A DNA stretch of 64,000 bases from Allolobophora icterica (taxonomy: Eukaryota > Annelida > Clitellata > Crassiclitellata > Lumbricidae): contig OY744608.1 of NCBI GenBank assembly GCA_963556255.1, forward strand, positions 10,492,449-10,556,448. Direction: 5' to 3'. Under the pieces are notes generated by a model. The model was given only the letters and a program-made list of their open reading frames with translations, was not told the origin of the DNA and did not search any database. The position numbers were made by a program, and so were the translations under genes. Shown here piece by piece: positions 60,601 to 64,000 of the stretch. Each line of letters begins with the position of its first letter. Position 1 is the stretch's first letter.

Positions 60601-63600
60601 ATTTAGACTGGGTAATCGATTCTAGTCTGCACTGAAACATCATCTGTTAAATGGCCTACCCAATAGCTTCTTTTTCTGTAACGTCTGTACAATGACAACA
60701 TTTCTATTGTGTAAAATTGCTTGCCTTTCACAATCTGTTGTCAGATTTGGAGAATAGGTCATTTACCTACATCATTATTGTGAGGGCCACCTGAAATGTA
60801 CTGGAGAAAGTGGCTGGACTTTTGGAGGGAACTTTTGACTTTTGGAGTGACCTTTTGACCTTTGGAGTGACCTTTTGACTTTGGAGTGACCTTTTGACTT
60901 TTGAAGTGATCTTTGAGCACCAGTGTATGAACTTACAGTGTTGCTCAAAGTTTCATTCAATGTTGTGAAGTAGTTCTGTTTCTGATGGTTTGGTTACTGA
61001 GTTGAATCCGACAACTACTCTGGTAGTTGGTGGTGGTTAGATGGAGGTGAAACCAGAGATCCAGTTAAAATCCCAACTGATGATGGAGCCTGGAAAATAG
61101 GCTGTGGTGGGTTAATGTGGCACAGAGACTGAATGGATAGACCACTTGGCCTATAATGCAGAGAGGACGGGTTCAAAGCCCCCATTGAGGCAGTCACTGT
61201 ATATAAGGACCTTGAGCAAGTCCTTCAGCACCATCGATGTTTTTTATCATATGGTTGTGTGTGCACTAATGAAATAGATGTGTATTGTATAATTTAATGG
61301 AATTGGATATGATTAGGGCATGAATGATATTGCACTGGATTGAATTGGATTCAGCATGATTTGATTTGAACGAACTGGTTCAGACTGGAATAGAGTAGAT
61401 TGCAATATGATCAGTTGCATGGGTTGATAGTGAAACTTTAGTTTCACTGGGATTCGAACCAAAGACTTGCAGGTGAAACGCTGAACCATAGTCGATTGTG
61501 GTAGAAATATCGTCTCTAGCAAGGTTATTGCTGCGTTGAAGTATTGATGAGGCTGATGGAACTGTGTGCAGCGCTAATATCACATGGCTGGATGTTGATG
61601 AATAAATATTTTGTGAATATATAATGAGAGATTTATATGACAGACCACTAATGCATTATATCAATATGTATGGCTGCATATCTGTACCTGTGTACATGTA
61701 TATATGTGTACATGTGTATTTTTATGTATACATGCATACATGCGTGTGTTTGTATGTATGTTTTTATCCTGTTGAGTTAGATATATTGTGCTTATGTGAT
61801 GTTGTCTGATGATTTGTCTTCCGTATCGTATAAACCAGAAGTCAGAGTCACATCTAATCAAGACAATTGATATAGCTCCTTTTGTGTACATCACAAGGGG
61901 TGCACAACAGTGTAGAGGATAGCATGGTGAAATTTCACGTGAAAGGACCTTGGGGTTTAAGGCACAGAATTTTTTTTCAGATACACGTTCAACTTTCTGG
62001 AATAGGTTGCCTAACATCTTACGACATGAGTTCCTTAGTCTTTATACCTCTATTGAGTTTATACCATAAGCGCTTGAAAACCATTTTGTTTGATCCTGGT
62101 TTTCCATCGTTAGGTCAAGAGCGCCTCTGATGAGTCTCTCTTGAAAAGGCGCTACATAAATACGTGACCACGATTACAATATGTGGGGCAATGTCACCCG
62201 GTTGCTTGGAGCCTATCCTATGTAAACTATGGGATCCACAACCTATACAGTTAGAGTGTGGAGTAACGCTGGTGAGTTATTGCCTGTTAGCTTACAACGT
62301 CAGTTGTTTCATTGTGTGACAGTTTGTTTTTGTTTACTTAGAATTCCGGCTGTACTACGCCGCCGTGCCAGATGCTGCTTGGCTGACAATGCTGATGGTG
62401 ACTGTCATTCTTGCCCTTCTTGCCGTTGGCCTTTTAAGCCATCTCTTTGGATTTCACGTTTATCTCAGTAAGTCAACAAAGAGCATTATATTAGAAACAT
62501 TATCACCTCACAGGTTGGGTCCTTACTGAGTCCATAGTTGGCCAGATATGGATCCAGTGAACGTGGCTTCCTGGGCCATTGTGTAGCTCCAGCAGGGTTA
62601 TCAAGAAGGGGACCCTGGTCGTTTTCTAAACATTGATTGGGTGGATCGTTCACCACCACTTGCCCGTTTGAATGGGTGCCACGCCATTTAAGGTCTCTGT
62701 GTAGAGGCTGTGCTAGTCAAAGTGTCAAATCTCTGAGATGAGACACCATCGGTATGGGAACTGGCATTCTCATGATCAAAGCTAGCACATTGATGTAGGC
62801 TTTGACCAATGGAGCTGAGCAGGCTAGTAGTATCACTACCTCAATTGTTGGCACTGCTCAGGCATACATTGATCTGAGAGCTGTGTCAAGTCTCGAGTTG
62901 GCTGTTAGATAGCCGTAGGTACAGAGTTTTGTTAGGAACCCAAAAATGTGCTATATTAAGTGTTATCTTACATACGTACAAAAGAAAATGCAGATTTTGT
63001 GGAAGACGATTCCAGGGAGATGACTCGAACACTTGGTTTGCTGTTAATGTTTAGTTCCCCTCTACTTCAACACCCAAACGGCTTACACTGGACAACTATT
63101 TTGTTGTTTATAAGTGACGTCATCTAGATGAATGTATGCTCCAAATTTCTAAAGGCCCACTCGAAAGCTAAGTGCAGGGCACCAGCTTATTCACGAGCAC
63201 GATGTCAGTTTTTGACAAACGAGTGTTTTCCGGTTGTGTGTTTTAGTGCAGAAGAAGTTAACGACTTACGATTACATCGTCAAACAGCGTGAACTTGACG
63301 AAATGGCAGCACGTCACAACGAGGCTGATTGTGATGCAAATGGTTCGGATGCTGTTCGATCGAGAAAGGTAAGCAGCAGCGAAATGTGCAAAGGAATCTG
63401 CTTGAAATGATCACAGTGGCTTTGCAAGTATCGAGGTTTGTAATTCAATATTTTATTTTTATTTCTTATTCAATTTTTATTTTTATTTCTGATTCAATTT
63501 TTGGCACCATGGTTGACTACAGTTTGGCTTGAAGCGATCACTTTCAAATAAATGATTCTTAATTACTTGCATTGTTAAATTTTGCTTCATTTATTAGTTA

Positions 63601-63768
63601 GTGACAACATTTTTTTCTTTTTCAGTCAGTTTTTAATTGCTTTGTTCTTCAGGCAGTTTTGTTTTTCTGAGGAAGGTAATAAGGTCTGAATTTTTCTTTC
63701 AGTCTAACAAAGTGCTTCCAGAAAGGAATGGTGGAGCTTCTGGTGACACCGAATCAAACACGACGTAA
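57620..63768 (+). CDS. ZDHHC1: DHHC palmitoyltransferase, ZDHHC1/ZDHHC11 type
   Basis: Seven exons: 57620-57796, 58810-58991, 59466-59692, 60465-60533, 62342-62467, 63247-63368 and 63703-63768. Phases agree throughout; 322 aa. The enzyme moves fatty acyl groups (usually palmitate) from acyl-CoA onto protein cysteines. It begins with NGWTWPPHP, the ZDHHC1/11 signature, and has four membrane segments at about residues 26-45, 60-79, 157-182 and 232-260. The cysteine-rich domain runs from C113 through HCSACNKC and [14 protein letters not shown], with the catalytic DHHC at 138-141. After the last membrane segment is KLTTYDYIV, against TTYEYIV in human. Exon 4 adds a short Ser/Thr-rich loop. The exon 2 start at 58810 is chosen because it gives the human spacing of 45 residues between WPPHP and VHL. 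The start ATG follows an AG that may be a 5' UTR splice acceptor. The end is uncertain: ACGACGTAAGG reads either as a TAA stop or as a donor at 63765. Human ZDHHC1 is longer (about 485 aa). Vertebrate ZDHHC1/11 modulate STING signalling; that role is not implied here. Confidence 0.93.
58045..58265 (+). mobile_element. tRNA-derived SINE
   Basis: A box TAGCTCATTGGATAGAG, B box GGTTCGAGCCTCC, body GGCTTGAGCAAGTCTTTCAT and CAACTGCTCAGTACCATCGA, 3' part GCATTTCTGAACTTCGGAAG. It lies in ZDHHC intron 1. Confidence 0.82.
58335..58745. repeat. CTGGCTGACTG-type minisatellite, partly inverted
   Basis: About 58335-58580 carries imperfect GGCTGACTGG units. About 58600-58725 carries the complement (CAGTCAGTCAGCCAGCC). 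The two halves could pair. It lies in ZDHHC intron 1, just before exon 2. Confidence 0.85.
58992..59465. other. ZDHHC intron 2
   Basis: Unique sequence. The CCCCTAATCTTTCTTAGGACC and GTCTTTTTTC stretches near 59220-59320 suggest an old element, but no ends were found. Confidence 0.45.
59752..59840 (+). mobile_element. hAT-like fragment, left end
   Basis: CAGTGGTGTAGGTTTGCC, then TCTAGAAAG or similar, GGGGTACCAATTTTTAC and CGTTTCCCC, matching 7815-7925. It is truncated and lies in ZDHHC intron 3. Confidence 0.5.
60825..60915. repeat. 20-bp minisatellite
   Basis: Five imperfect units of TTTTGACTTTTGGAGTGACC in ZDHHC intron 4. Confidence 0.92.
61115..61300 (+). mobile_element. tRNA-derived SINE
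   Basis: A-box region GAATGGATAGACCACTTGGC, B box GGTTCAAAGCCCC, body GACCTTGAGCAAGTCCTTCA and CACCATCGATGTTTT. It lies in ZDHHC intron 4. Confidence 0.75.
61320..61620. other. ZDHHC intron 4, repeat-like
   Basis: Irregular GGATTGAATTGGATT-type repeats at 61330-61400. Near 61420-61500 is a - strand tRNA-like sequence (B box GGTTCGAATCCC, A-box region ATGGTTCAGCG), probably another SINE head. Confidence 0.5.
61925..62180 (+). mobile_element. LINE 3' end remnant
   Basis: Frame-broken [19 protein letters not shown] and [13 protein letters not shown] correspond to the C-terminal end of a non-LTR reverse transcriptase. The tail AGAGCGCCTCTGATGAGTCT and GGCGCTACATAAATACG follows. It is related to 16340-16460 and lies in ZDHHC intron 4. 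Confidence 0.7.
62468..63246. other. ZDHHC intron 5
   Basis: Mostly unique sequence. An inverted SINE-B tail is near 63140-63215 (CCAAATTTCTAAAGGCCC then ACCAGCTTATTCACGAGC). Confidence 0.5.
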
Positions 63769-64000
63769 GGGTAATTCTTACAAAACGCATTGTAAGCATG
63801 ATTCTTAGATGGCTCTAGTCTTGCTTCAGTAACATATTCTAAGTGTTCTGTAGGTTATATGTGACAAACAGGTGTAGGTAAATGACTAGTGGTGAGGAGA
63901 TACAGTTTGATCATTTTGGAATTCGCTGACCAATTCTGTATGCTCTGTCGATTCCTTGATGTCATTCAGGTCCTAACTTAAACTAATCTTTTCCTTCTGG
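63769..64000. other. Downstream of the last seen ZDHHC exon
   Basis: Either 3' UTR (if TAA at 63766 is the stop) or intron (if the GTAAGG at 63765 is used as donor). No AATAAA and no further exon is visible before the window ends. Confidence 0.4.

Overview
This is an invertebrate animal (metazoan) nuclear DNA window, AT-rich, with GT-AG spliced genes and dense simple repeats, tRNA-derived SINEs and small DNA transposons. The species cannot be named from the sequence. Gene content and vertebrate-like exon structure suit an invertebrate deuterostome or a slowly evolving lophotrochozoan. No bacterial, organellar or CRISPR-like genes were seen.

Four protein genes were rebuilt exon by exon, and codon phase is consistent at every junction. 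(1) 2326-7165, + strand: last two coding exons of an LHX2/9 (apterous-class) LIM-homeobox gene; the LIM-domain exons lie to the left of the window. (2) 11286-14485, - strand: a complete four-exon NDUFA7 gene (complex I subunit B14.5a, 114 aa), easy to miss because its exons are only 47-141 bp. (3) 16920-37057, + strand: a complete 24-exon AXDND1 gene (axonemal dynein light chain domain-containing 1, 1124 aa). (4) 57620-63768, + strand: a DHHC palmitoyltransferase of the ZDHHC1/ZDHHC11 type in seven exons, about 322 aa; its 3' end is ambiguous. NDUFA7 and AXDND1 are head to head, about 2.4 kb apart. The genes have no evident shared pathway: a transcription factor, a mitochondrial subunit, a ciliary protein and a membrane acyltransferase.

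The stretch 37.1-57.6 kb has no recognisable gene and is mostly repeats. Twelve short hAT-type elements carry 8-bp target-site duplications (nine perfect, three with one mismatch), and one sits inside another. There are also a foldback element with tandem-repeat arms, a foldback-like mariner remnant with a 62-aa transposase tail, a palindromic MITE, several SINE families, LINE reverse-transcriptase tails, and a 21-copy 62-bp satellite grown from a SINE tRNA-like head.

The most unusual theme is overlap between local duplications and gene edges. The LHX stop-codon region is the first unit of a minisatellite. AXDND1 has an exon whose splice donor is the first unit of a hairpin-bearing minisatellite, displaced copies of an exon start with its acceptor and of an exon end with its donor, and an in-frame duplicate of an acidic exon segment.
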